Below are positions 8,856 through 19,175 of a stretch of 64,000 nucleotides of DNA, in pieces. A program made the translations under genes and the position numbers. Numbering within the stretch: position 1 is the stretch's first letter; every line of letters starts with the position of its first letter. The DNA comes from Azolla caroliniana (Eukaryota > Polypodiophyta), in contig JBHGNT010000021.1 in the NCBI GenBank assembly GCA_043228905.1, forward strand, positions 2,480,001 through 2,544,000. The letters run 5' to 3'. The notes beneath the pieces were generated by a model. It did no database searches and had not been told where the DNA came from. It saw only the letters and a program-made list of their open reading frames with translations.

Positions 8856-10982
8856 ATGAGGGGGTCGGATCTCGCAGAGGCCATGGCTTCGGCCGTGGAT
8901 CGGATCGTAAACGCGCGCGAGGGTACCGGTGCCCTCGACAGAGCTATTGAGGCGGTCGTCGGCACGATCGGCCGGTTCGATGGGAGGGATGCCACGAAGT
9001 ATCTGGCGTCCTACGGTGCAGAAATGTTGATGCGGGACATTCCGGAAGAAAGGCGTCTTGCCGGTTTTCCCCGAGTGGCAATGCCGAGCATCCATGCGGA
9101 GGTGCTCGAGGTGCGGGCGGAGAGCCGTACCTAGGAGGAGTTCGAAGGTCGGCTCCTAGAGAAATACGGGCTGGACGACGCGCTCCGGCTTTCGAAGCGA
9201 AGGTTCATGGAATGGGTGGAGTCCCCGGGGAAGGGAAGAAACGCGTCGGCACTCCTCCGGGAGTTCGAGGAAAACTTTGCGCGCCTTTCGGCGCTCGACC
9301 GAACCATCCTGGACACGAGCCGGGTCTTGCTGTTTGTCAAGTCGGTCGACGAGCGGGATCGGGAGCAAGTGGGCCTCTTGCTGGAAACCGAAGACGGGCT
9401 CACTACCGACTGGGCGGCTGTCAGGAAGGTCTGTGGCCGTTTCGACAAACGGCGAGAATGGGCGGATAACGGGGCGACTGGGTCGGGCTCGGTCGCAGCA
9501 AGGAAGCTCGAACCAGCGCCACAGGTGCGCAAGGAAGAGACCCGGGAGTGGTTGGAAACCGGTTCGGCTTCGACCGGCGTAGTCAGAGGCTCAACCGGAG
9601 GAGCGGCGCTGGAGGAATTGACGAAGGCGATAAAGGACCTCCAAATCGCGCAGGCCCGAAGGGAAGGAGGCGAACCGGCTCGTGACCGACGGCCGGCGGC
9701 AGGAAACAGGTGCATGTGGTGCGATGAAGTCGGCCACGTTCGGAAGGACTGCGGCGACTTCGCGGAGGCGCTGAGGGACCGGGTGGTGTACCTGTGGGAA
9801 GGACGGGTGCATGCCAGCGACACCCGAAGGGCCCTGAGCCGAAACGACGGAAAGGGTGGTATGAAAAGGTTGATGGAAGAGGCGGCGGCCCGACACGCGG
9901 AAACCGTCCACTACTCGGCGTCGGCCGGCATTCGAGTCGGGGGCGGCGAGGCCCGAAAGGAAAGCAAAGCCGGATTCTGGCCGACGATGCTGGAAGGCCT
10001 TGCCGGTGCAGGGCTTAAAAGGGAGGAATCGGACCGTGCGGAGAAACGGGTACGGGAGATGACCGGGTGGAGCGACCCGGTCGAGGAAAGGACGGGCTTC
10101 GTGGAAGCCGCTTGCCGGAACTACGAGGCTCTGGTAGAAGAGAAGCGGGTGGGAAAACCCGGGACGACCGGGCCCTCACAACGATACGAGACCCGGTCCG
10201 GGCCACGACGGGACGAAGCCGGCAGGGCCGGTACGCAAGATAAACCCCAGAAGGGCGGGTACCGTCTGGGGACGGAGATAGAAAGAACCACGGACTTACG
10301 AAAGGTCCTGGAGGAACGGATCCTCGACAGCAAGGTGGAGCTGTCGCTACGGGAGGTGCTTGGAATCGCCAAGAAGGAGTTCCACGACTCCATCGTGGAC
10401 TTGGTGAAACGGAAGAGGCTGTCAACGGAGACAGAACCGGAAAGACCGGTGGAAGTGCGGACGACGCACCTAGACGACATGGCGCTGGGAGACGAGTGGG
10501 CGGAAAGCCACTATTCGAGACCGCACTGGGCCCGAGCGACCACGGAAACCCCGGTGAAGATCGGCGATGTCCAGGAACCGGTGATAGCTTTGGTGGACCA
10601 CGGATCGGAGATCAATTTGATGTCCATGGACTTCTATAAGAAGGGCAAATGGCCGATCAACACCAAGCACGGGTGGAAAATAAGGGCAGCAACGCGCGCC
10701 ACCGAGGAACTGCACGGGGCCTGTCCGAATGTGCGAGTCAAGATCGGCGACGTCGAGATTGACCAGCACTTCTTCGTGCAGGAGACGTCTTCGCATCCGG
10801 TCATACTGGGAGAGCCGTACATCACGGCGGCGCGAATGGAGACCAAGGTGCTGGACAATGGTTCGGCCTATGCGCGGGTCAAGAGCCAGGACGGCCGCCA
10901 TTCGGTCCAGTTTTTGACGGTTAGGCCGAACCACGAGCGTAACCGCGACTCCCTCGGTTCCGATAACCGAGAGGATTTTTAG
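8856..10982 (+). CDS. Gypsy G2 Gag-protease ORF with one internal stop
   Basis: The frame starts at ATG 8856 and ends TTT TAG at 10982. It has one in-frame TAG at 9132-9134, at a position where G4 has a tryptophan (NPTWEAF), so a single nonsense change splits it. The N-terminal gag is followed by a zinc knuckle CMWCDEVGHVRKDC (CX2CX4HX4C, near 9712-9753) and then a retroviral-type aspartic protease domain with LVDHGSEINLMS (Asp codon at 10596-10598). The motif has His where Ser or Thr is usual. Protease lies at the end of ORF1 and RT follows in another frame. G4 shows the same layout. Confidence 0.88.
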
Positions 10983-11038
10983 AGAGGGCTGCCAAGGCGT
11001 GGGGCCGCGACAGTCCGGACACCCCGGGAAAACCCCAC
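10974..11038 (+). promoter_or_regulatory. Putative -1 frameshift site and stem, gypsy G2
   Basis: GATTTTTAG (10974-10982) ends ORF1. After 16 nt, GTGGGG (10999-11004) can pair with CCCCAC (11033-11038), leaving a 28-nt loop. The -1 frame is open from 10979 through the first in-frame ATG of pol at 11114. Its translation (AWGRDSPD) resembles that of H and G4, so this stretch appears to be translated. Confidence 0.62.
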
Positions 11039-14000
11039 ACCTGTACGATAAAACCGAAGAAACCTTGTACCATAGGTAGGGAATTTTTGTTCTCCGACAA
11101 CGGAGCGTGTGCGATGGTCGGCATCGCCGGCCGAGAGAAAACAAAGACGGAGGCGAGACTTCGAGCGTGCGGAGTTCTCGGCCCGGACGAGGAAATCAAC
11201 GGAGCCGTGGAGGCGGTCTCATTCGACGACACCTTGGGAATGCTGGGAAAGGTAGTCGAAGAAGGCCTTAACGACGACCGGACGATACCGGTGTGTTCCG
11301 AGGAGATGTACGAAGTCATCGCGGACTTCGGTCGAGGGCTCGAGTCAGTTCGGACGGCCCATGTAAACACCAAGTACAAGACTGTGGACCGGAAGGTAAG
11401 GCCAGTAGCGGCACCCTTACCGGAGGACAGCGCGTCGAGAATCAAAGGGGTTGCATCAGACCCTAGTCTACGAGATCCGGCCTGCATAGGGCACACCTTC
11501 ACTGACGAGACGCTCCGAGAGCTCAAAATCGGTGGGGGCGGGTTCCTACTGCCGACGGAGGAAGACCGGTTTCGGAGAATGCTCGGAAGGCACGGGAAAG
11601 CCTTCGCATTCTCGCCGGAGGAAATCGGGTGCGTTGACCCGACGATCGTGGAGCCGATGGTGATATTCACGGTACCGCATGTACCATGGAATCTCAAGCC
11701 AATCCCGGTTCCGAGAGCTCACATCCCGAAGTTGATGGAGCTGCTGAGGCAGAAAGTTGATATGGGAATTCTCGAGCCGTCGAGCGCCCCATATTCGAAT
11801 CGATGGTTTACCGTACCGAAGAAAAACGGTTCGCTGCGCTTCATCCAGGACCTGCAGCCGGTCAATCGAGTGACCATTCGGAACGCAGGAATCGGACCGA
11901 CCATAGACGAGTTCGCGGAGGCCTTCGCCGGAAGGTCAATTTACTCGGTCGGGGATCTATACTCAGGGTACGACCAGTTCCAGCTGGCCGTGGAGAGCAG
12001 AGACCTTACGACGATGCGAACTCCCCTCGGCCTAGTTCGGATGTGTACACTGCCGCAAGGAGGGACCAACTCGGTGGCCCACATGGTGAATGCGATGAAC
12101 AAGGTTCTGAGGGACTGTGTCCCGGACATTACCATGCCGTTTCTGGACGACATCCCGATCAAGGGATGCCCGGTGGAAGAAAAGGACGAGACGATCGGGC
12201 TGGACGGATGCCGGCGATTCGTGGCGACGCACGTCGACGACTGCGAGAAGGTGCTGCAAAGGCTAGAGGATGCGAGACTCACCTTCTCCGGGGAGAAGTC
12301 GGCCTTCGGGCAGTCAGAAATCATGGTGGTCGGACACCTGTGCGGACCATATGGCCGGAAACCGTCTCCGGCGAAGGTAGAAGCCATCTCCGCGATGAAG
12401 CCCGACTGCAGCTCGGTCACGGAAGTACGGAGATTCCTGGGGGCATGCGCGTTCTACCACATATGGATCCCGCATTACGCACACGTCGCGGAGCCACTGT
12501 ACGGGTTGCTGAAAAAGGGGCGAAGGTTCGAATGGCTAGACAAGCACGCGGAATCGGTCCGGAAGCTGAAAGAGGCCCTTGCAGCGGCACCGGCACTCCG
12601 GAAGGCGGTTTACGGGAAGGGTACCCCGGTATTCATAACGGTGGATACCAGTCCGACCGGGATCGGATGGGTCGTGAACCAGGAAGACGAGGACGGCAAT
12701 CGGTTTCCGATCCGATTCGGCGCGAAAGTCCTCAGTGAACGGCAGCGAGGGTACGCCCAGGTTAAACGCGAACTCTGGGGTATTGTTTCGGCGGTTAAGG
12801 CCGACAAAGACTACCTGATAGGGACGGAAGTGATCATCGAGACGGATTGCCTGCCGATTCTCGGTATGGTTTCCGGATGCGCGACTCCGGACCTGGCGAT
12901 GCTCAGGTGGATAGCGTACATCAAGTCCCTGGACCCGGAAATACGACACATTTCCGGGAAAGACAACGCCATGGCCGACATGCTTTCGAGGGCGAGGTTC
13001 GACGACGAGGGCGGCATGGTTTCGGAAGACGAAGAAGTCGGCGTGGATTTCTTCGAGGCGGCATACATAACGACCGACGGGATGAGCACTCCGGCGCTTA
13101 ACGAGTTCGACGCGAGCAAGTACGACGGGGAATGGCTGCAGATCGGCGGGTTTTTGAAGACGATGACGCCCGATGCGTCATGGACGAAGGACGAGGCCAA
13201 CCGGATCCGGAAGAAAGCATATCGATTCTTTCTCCGAGATGGGCATCTATGGAAGCACCCGAAGAAGAGGGACGGCGTCCCGCTCCGAGTGGTGGCGATG
13301 AAGGAAGAACAGGAGGAGCTACTGGCGGCCTACCACGACAGCCCTTGGGCTGGACACCGTGGAACGTGGGCGACGTTTGAGAAGCTGAAGGGAAAGTACT
13401 GGTGGCCGGGATTGTACCGGGACGTGCATCGGTTCGTGTCAACTTGCGAGAGTTGTCAGATGCACTCGATAGTCCGACACCGGGACGGGCTTCACCCTAC
13501 GTACCCTCCGACTATCCACTTCAAATGGATGGTAGATCTGGTGACGATGCCGATGGGGGTAGGACAGATGCGGTATCTGGTCCTAGCGCGGGAAGACCTG
13601 ACGAACCAGGTGGAAGGCCGAGCCCTTCAGAACAAGACGACCGCGGCCGTGTGTCGGTTCCTAGTCGAGGACGTGATATGCCGGTACGGGTGCGTCGGGA
13701 AGATCGTGGCTGACCGAGGGGAGTTGGACGCCGAAGAGGCCGCGGAGCTGTTCGACCGGCTTGGAGTCAAGCTCTCGCTCACCACTGCGTACAATCCGGA
13801 GGCGAATGGAAAGGTGGAGCGCGGACACGGACCGATCGTCAAGGCGTTGATTCGGGCATGCGGAGGCCAAGTCGGTAACTGGCCGCGGCTGCTACCTTAT
13901 GCTTTGTGGGCAGACCGGACCACGCACAGTTCGGTAACCGGGTACATGCCGACGGAGCTCATGTTCGGCCAGAAGCCGATCATGCCGATTGAACGGACGA

Positions 14001-14470
14001 TCTCCTCGTGGGCAACGGTCGACTGGAGGGACGAGATGAGCCGGGAGGAGTTGTTGGTCGCACGTATACGACAGCTCGAGCGGAGGCCGGAGGACGTGGC
14101 ACTGGCTACGGAGAAGCTCCGGGTGGCGAGGACAAAGAACAAAGCCCGGTTCGACCGAACGCACCGGCTACGACCGAAGAAAATCGAAGAAGGTGACTGG
14201 GTGCTCGTCTACGACAGCAGCCTCGACAACCAGCACCGAGCCACACGGAAGTTCGCACGAAGGTGGTTCGGGCCTTACGTGGTACGGAGCGCCAATGACA
14301 ACGGGACATATCACCTGGCGGAACTTGACGGCACGAGAATGGCGATACCGGTTGCAGGGAAGCGGATCAAAGCGTTCAAGAAGCGACACGACGACGAGCC
14401 AGACCCGGCTCTCCTGGTCGGCAGTGACGAACGATCCGAAAATGAAGAAGAACCGACGGGCGAGGAATGA
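10979..14470 (+). CDS. Gypsy G2 Pol ORF: RT, RNase H, integrase
   Basis: The frame is open from the ORF1 stop region in -1 to 14470. Domains in order: a pol leader of about 180 codons; RT with SNRWFTVPKKNGSLRFIQDL, LYSGYDQFQL and catalytic MPFLDDIPIKG; RNase H with TVDTSPTGIGW and IETDCLPILG; an integrase HHCC finger (HDSPWAGHRG and CESCQMH); an integrase core with MVDLVTMP, IVADRGELD and NPEANGKVERGH supplying D, D and E; then a GPY/F-type module (RWFGPYVV). The C-terminal tail is acidic and I see no chromodomain. No stop or frameshift is visible. No good ATG precedes 11114, which fits expression by recoding from ORF1. Confidence 0.92.
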   Translation, partial: LERAAKAWGRDSPDTPGKPHTCTIKPKKPCTIGREFLFSDNGACAMVGIAGREKTKTEARLRACGVLGPDEEINGAVEAVSFDDTLGMLGKVVEEGLNDDRTIPVCSEEMYEVIADFGRGLESVRTAHVNTKYKTVDRKVRPVAAPLPEDSASRIKGVASDPSLRDPACIGHTFTDETLRELKIGGGGFLLPTEEDRFRRMLGRHGKAFAFSPEEIGCVDPTIVEPMVIFTVPHVPWNLKPIPVPRAHIPKLMELLRQKVDMGILEPSSAPYSNRWFTVPKKNGSLRFIQDLQPVNRVTIRNAGIGPTIDEFAEAFAGRSIYSVGDLYSGYDQFQLAVESRDLTTMRTPLGLVRMCTLPQGGTNSVAHMVNAMNKVLRDCVPDITMPFLDDIPIKGCPVEEKDETIGLDGCRRFVATHVDDCEKVLQRLEDARLTFSGEKSAFGQSEIMVVGHLCGPYGRKPSPAKVEAISAMKPDCSSVTEVRRFLGACAFYHIWIPHYAHVAEPLYGLLKKGRRFEWLDKHAESVRKLKEALAAAPALRKAVYGKGTPVFITVDTSPTGIGWVVNQEDEDGNRFPIRFGAKVLSERQRGYAQVKRELWGIVSAVKADKDYLIGTEVIIETDCLPILGMVSGCATPDLAMLRWIAYIKSLDPEIRHISGKDNAMADMLSRARFDDEGGMVSEDEEVGVDFFEAAYITTDGMSTPALNEFDASKYDGEWLQIGGFLKTMTPDASWTKDEANRIRKKAYRFFLRDGHLWKHPKKRDGVPLRVVAMKEEQEELLAAYHDSPWAGHRGTWATFEKLKGKYWWPGLYRDVHRFVSTCESCQMHSIVRHRDGLHPTYPPTIHFKWMVDLVTMPMGVGQMRYLVLAREDLTNQVEGRALQNKTTAAVCRFLVEDVICRYGCVGKIVADRGELDAEEAAELFDRLGVKLSLTTAYNPEANGKVERGHGPIVKALIRACGGQVGNWPRLLPYALWADRTTHSSVTGYMPTELMFGQKPIMPIERTISSWATVDWRDEMSREELLVARIRQLERRPEDVALATEKLRVARTKNKARFDRTHRLRPKKIEEGDWVLVYDSSLDNQHRATRKFARRWFGPYVVRSANDNGTYHLAELDGTRMAIPVAGKRIKAFKKRHDDEPDPALLVGSDERSENEEEPTGEE

Positions 14471-14528
14471 AGACGGGCCGGTTTTCTCCGTCCCAACTCT
14501 CTTGGCGCATACCGGAGGATGCGCGGTT

Positions 14529-14541
14529 AGGTGGGGGCGGA
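14529..14541 (+). promoter_or_regulatory. Polypurine-rich tract of G2
   Basis: AGGTGGGGGCGGA ends directly at the 3' LTR start. This is the usual place of the plus-strand primer. H (tagtgggggtgga) and G4 (ggagggggcgag) have similar tracts. Confidence 0.6.
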
Positions 14542-15341
14542 TGTCGTGAAGAAAACCGTCCATAGGCGGAATCGGCGCACCAAGGCGTGGGAACCGGTTC
14601 TTCACGCGCGCACGCTCCGAGTTGTACATAGAAACGAATTGAGAGGATAATCGGCAGGAACGGGCCCTAACTCAAGTGGAGACAAAGACCGCGCGAACAG
14701 TCTTTTCGGTCGCGCGCGCGAACTGTACGAGTCGGCGGCGTAACTACGCGGATCCGTGAAAAACGGAGCGGATCCCTGTCCAAAAGGGACAGGGAATAAA
14801 GCTGACACGACGGCCTGTTCGTCGGCCTATATAAGGAGCGGGAAAGAGCTGTTGCAGGGATCTGGCGCGGAGAGGACGAAGTGCTGTCGGACCGTTTCTG
14901 GACGCTTCGCTCTCTCTGTTTCCTTCCTTCTTGAGCTCCAAAGCTTTCTGTGCAGGGTTCCGGGGAGGCTCGCGCTGTTTCGAGGAACGCCCGAGTGCTT
15001 CCGGCAGCACCTCCGACCTGCTACCCCCCCCCCATTTCCCCGTTTGTGCGTCGAAGCGAACAGGCATCGGCATCTGTTCGCCGGCCTGTGCGGTTGCAAC
15101 CAACCTGTGCCCCATCGGGGGTTGTAGTCGTGTTAGCCATTTTGTTAATACACATATTTAGTCATTCGCATCCGTCTGTGTCGGTGTCTGTTCGCGTTCT
15201 CCGTGCTGAAGGGCCGTGTCCCTGTGTATCCCCGGTCCTGCGTAGCCGGTTCTCTCTCTTTCTCCTCCCTCGCTTGCTCTTTGGTTCGAGACCCCCGCGG
15301 TCCCGCCTCTATTCCACACGCACTTGCGTAATATCTCGACA
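14542..15341 (+). repeat. Gypsy G2 3' LTR
   Basis: 800 bp, identical by eye to the 5' LTR except for one base near 15045. It is followed by GCGT, the target duplication. Confidence 0.92.
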
Positions 15342-15355
15342 GCGTTCTCCAAAGA

Positions 15356-15904
15356 TGTCACGAAGTTTCGCGAGTACATGTAGATCCTAGGCGGGACCAC
15401 GGGGGTCTTGGACTAGGGAGAAGAGGATAAAGGTACAAATGGAAGATTAGCTCAAGAGGAGAAGAGAACGAATATGACATTATGATAGAAGAAGAAGAAG
15501 ATGGAGTCAAGATACTCAACAAGAAGTTCTATTAAGAAATGAATGATTACAATAATCGTGGCCGCATAGGCCACACCCCACGATATATGAAACCGTAAGC
15601 GAATTAGTAGGAAGAAGAAGAATAAGAAAACCCTAAGCGAACCCTAACCCTAAAACGAAATGGGAAGAAGGAGAACCCTAGACTAAGTGGTATACCACAC
15701 TCACACTCAAAATTAGGCAACCCCTTCATAAGTGACCCCTCCCTTCCTTTTATAGCCCAAGGAGGGAGGGACCTTACAATGTGGGATAAAATTTCCCCTC
15801 TTATCTCTATACACCATTTCCTAGTATACATGTGCACATGGTGCACACCACCGATTTGCCTATTCCACCCCGGTTTCCGCCTATGGACGAAAATCTTCAC
15901 AACA
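15356..15904 (-). repeat. Reversed gypsy LTR (type 2) with a stub of internal sequence
   Basis: On the minus strand this LTR begins TGTTGTGAAG at 15904 and ends TTCGTGACA at 15356. It resembles the solo LTR at 40901-41426 along its length. On its left remains CCAAAGA (15349-15355), the complement of TCTTTGG that follows the G2 LTR before the primer binding site. It is therefore a 5' LTR plus a few internal bases. GCGTTCT occurs on both sides (15342-15348 and 15905-15911). It has a TATA box (CTATAAAAGG, reverse strand near 15750) and AAACCCTA-type telo-box motifs near 15628-15655. Confidence 0.8.
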
Positions 15905-17926
15905 GCGTTCTACCACATCTGGATCCCGCACTACGCACATGTCGCGGAACCCCTCTACGGACTATTGAAAGGGGGGCGTAGCTTTGAGTGGAGGACGGAG
16001 CACACGGAGTCAGTCCGGAGACTAAAGGAGGCGCTTACGGTAGCGCCAGCTCTCCATAAAGCAGTTTACGGCAAGGGAGTCCCCATCTACATGATGGTGG
16101 ACACGAGCCCGACTGGGATCGGGTGGGTGATCAACCAGGAGGACGAGGACGGCATACAGTTCCCGATCCGGTTCGGGGCGAAGGTATTGAGCAAGCGGCA
16201 GCGAGGATACGCCCAAGTCAACCGCGAACTATGGGGTATCGTTTCGGCAGTCAAGGCCGACAGGGACTACCTGATTGGGACGGAGGTAATTATCGAGACG
16301 GACTGTCTGCCGATACTCGGCATGGTTTCTGGATGCGCGACGCCGGACCTAGCAATGCTCCGGTGGATAGCGTACATTAAGTCCCTGAACCCGGAGATAC
16401 GGCACATCTCCGGAAAGGATAACGCCATGGCTGACATGCTTTCGAGAGCGAGGTTCAAGGACAAAGACAGCATGGTTTCGGATGACGAAGAAGTCGGCGA
16501 GGACTTCTTCGGGTCAGCTAACGTGACGACGAAGAAAGGGGACACTCCCGCGCTTAACGAATTCGACGAAAGCATGTATGACGGGGAGTGGCTCCAAATC
16601 GGGAGGTTCCTACGGGCGATGACGTCGGACACAACGTGGACGAGAGAAGAGGCAAGCCGGTTACGGAAGAAGGCGTACCGATTCTTCCTACAGGACGGGT
16701 GCCTATGGAGGCACCCAAAGAAAAGAAACGGCATCCCACTCCGAGTAGTGGTAAAGAAAGAAGAACATGAGGAATTACTGGCGGCATTTCACGAGAGTTC
16801 CTGGGCCGGGGACCGCGGAACGTGGGCCACATTCGAGAAGTTGAAGAAGAAGTACTGGTGGTCAGGGTTGTACCGGGACGTGCATCGGTTCGTAACGACT
16901 TGCGAAAGCTGTAAGATGCACTCCGTAGTCCGATATCGGGATGAGCTACACCCGACCTACCCTCCTACGGTCCATTTCAAGTGGATGGTGGACTTGGTGA
17001 CGATGTCGATGGGAGTAGGACAGATGCGATACCTGGTGCTTGCGCGGGAAGACTTAACGAACCAGGTGGAAGGTCGTGCACTACAGAACAAGACAACCGC
17101 AGCGGTATGCCGGTTCCTGATCGAAGAGGTGGTGTGTCAGTACGGGTGCGTCAGGAGGATCGTGGCGGACCGGGGAGAGCTGGATGTGCCGGAAGTTGAG
17201 GAGTTGTTCGACCGGCTAGGGGTCAAACTCTCCCTCACTACGACGTAAAATCCGGAGGCGAACGGGAAGGTAGAACATGGGCACGGGCCGATCGTAAAGG
17301 CGTTGGTGCATGCATGCGGAGGGCAGATCGGGAATTGGTCGCGGCTCCTTCCTTACGCACTATGGGCGGACCGAACTACGCACAATTCGGTGACAAGGTT
17401 TATGCCGGCGGAGCTGATGTATGGACAGAAGTTGATCATGTTGGTGGAACAGACGGTTTCTTCGTGGGCGGCGGTAGATTGGAAGGACGAGATGAGCCGG
17501 GAGGAGTTGTTGGCGGCGCGAATTCAGCAACTCAAGTGGAGGTCGGAGGACATGAGACAGGTGAAGGAAAAGCTACGGCCGGCAAGGGAGCGGAACAAGA
17601 CCCGGTTCAATCGGACGCACCGGTTGCGACCAAAGAAGGTCGAGGAAGGCGACTGGGTCTTGGTATACGAAAGCAGCCTTGACAATCAGCACAAGGCGGT
17701 GCGAAAGTTCGCCAGGAGATGGTTCGGGCCCTACACGGTGACGAGTGCGAACGACAACGGCACGTACCACCTCACGGAACTCGACGGGACACAGTTAGCA
17801 GTACCGGTGGCCAGGAAGCGGATCAAAGCGTTCAAGAAGCGGTTCGAAGACGAGCCGGAGCCGGCGAGCGAGAGCGACGACGATGATCGGTTTGGGCCCG
17901 GCGAAGAATCGGAGACCGACGAGTGA
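15905..17926 (+). pseudogene. Gypsy H RNase H and integrase (pol part 2)
   Basis: The frame resumes exactly where 8011 stopped (FYHIWIPHYAH). It contains RNase H (MVDTSPTGIGW, IETDCLPILG), the HHCC finger (CESCKMH), integrase D and D (MVDLVTMS, IVADRGELD) and the GPY/F-type end (RWFGPYTV). A TAC to TAA change near 17247 terminates it just before the integrase glutamate region, which reads NPEANGKVEHGH beyond the stop. The remainder is open from about 17248 to 17926. It is a dead copy. Confidence 0.85.
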
Positions 17927-18587
17927 AGCCGGTTTTCTTCGGTATCTACCCGTCTCTGGCGCATGCTGGTGGATGTGCGGTTTAGTGGGGGTGGATGTCG
18001 TGAAGAAAACCGGCCATAGGCAAAATTGGAGAAGAAGGCGCATGAACCGGCTCTTACATAGGCGGACGCGAGAATTGATATTGTGGACATAATTCATAAT
18101 TAGGTCGGCTGATGTAAATACTAGGTAGTACACATTTATTAGGGGATTTGTGTGTATCTCTATCGAAAGGGACATGGAATAAAGCGATTTGACTAGGGAA
18201 GAAGGGTCTCCCCTTGGCGAACTATTTTGAGGGAGAGAAGCAAGAAAAGGGATCGCGCGTTGGCAAGGACGAAGTGTTGTTGCAGAACCGACGGCCGAGC
18301 TCTCTCTCTTCTGATCGTCGTTCGCTTCCAGCAGAGGCTCTCTCTCTCTCTCTTCTCCCCCCCCCCCCCCCTTTTTTTGTTTCTTCGAGTCATGTGGCTG
18401 TCGTTTGTGTGCGTGAGTAGGACCCCGTGTCAGCTCCATTACCGGGTTGCCGGTTGTAACTGTTCGAGTTGTAAGCTACTGATCATAGTAATCGGATTCC
18501 TGTTTCTTGCTCTTATTTTCTTTCTGTGTATGTGCAACTCTCTCTCTCTCTCACTCTCTCCTTGGTCCAAGACCCCCGTGGTCCCGC

Positions 18588-18671
18588 TGTTGGAGACGAG
18601 GTCGTCAATGCGGAAGATCAAGAAGCATTCGATTCTTGTTGAATACCTGCGTATGACAGATTGTAGGTCGT

Positions 18672-18735
<64 letters not shown>

Positions 18736-18908
18736 ACACACACAAGACTTCTTATTCCACAAAGAGACAATACAACACCCAACCTTACGAAAAGGTTACA
18801 AGGTCACTATATATAGTGACCGACTTAGGGCAACTACCCTTTATGATAATTACACAAATGGCCTAAAGGGATAGTGTGAATACGTCCATTATACACTTGT
18901 ATTCGACA
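18588..18908 (-). repeat. Copia D 3' LTR
   Basis: 321 bp on the minus strand. It has a longer (GA)n tract (about 18677-18731) than the partner LTR, which explains most of the length difference. Confidence 0.9.
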
Positions 18909-19175
18909 CTCCCCCGTAATGGGCGTATACATGGGTTATCTAAGATTACAGGTATAGACTTAGGTTCTCGGACATATCAGCTTTGTTCGAGATGGGAGGG
19001 TCCGAAGGCAGAAGACCGAACTGGTCGGGTCGGAACAGTTGAAGCCGATCATTGAGGAACTGATGTCGGTTGTCGGGAACCATCCTGCGTTGTGTCCGGC
19101 TCTAACCGGACTGGTTTGTCGTTACGCCCATCTGATGCCGAAGAGACCGAAAGCGGTCTGCCGAAAGACACTTGG

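Larger units (their letters stand above)
8012..15341 (+). mobile_element. Complete Ty3/gypsy element G2 (7.33 kb)
   Basis: Two 800-bp LTRs flank a Gag-protease ORF and an RT-RNase H-integrase ORF. Comparing the LTRs by eye I find one difference (A at about 8515 against G at about 15045), so insertion was recent. The 4-bp target duplication GCGT lies at 8008-8011 and 15342-15345. It inserted into gypsy H between RT and RNase H. The only coding lesion I see is one in-frame TAG in gag at 9132-9134. Integrase lies after RNase H, which defines Ty3/gypsy. No chromodomain is visible at the C-terminus. Confidence 0.93.

Noticed and set aside
18190-18600. ORF of 215 codons at 18227-18874 as a gene
   Set aside because: It runs from the gypsy H LTR into the inverted copia D LTR and microsatellite, so it is a chance fusion frame.
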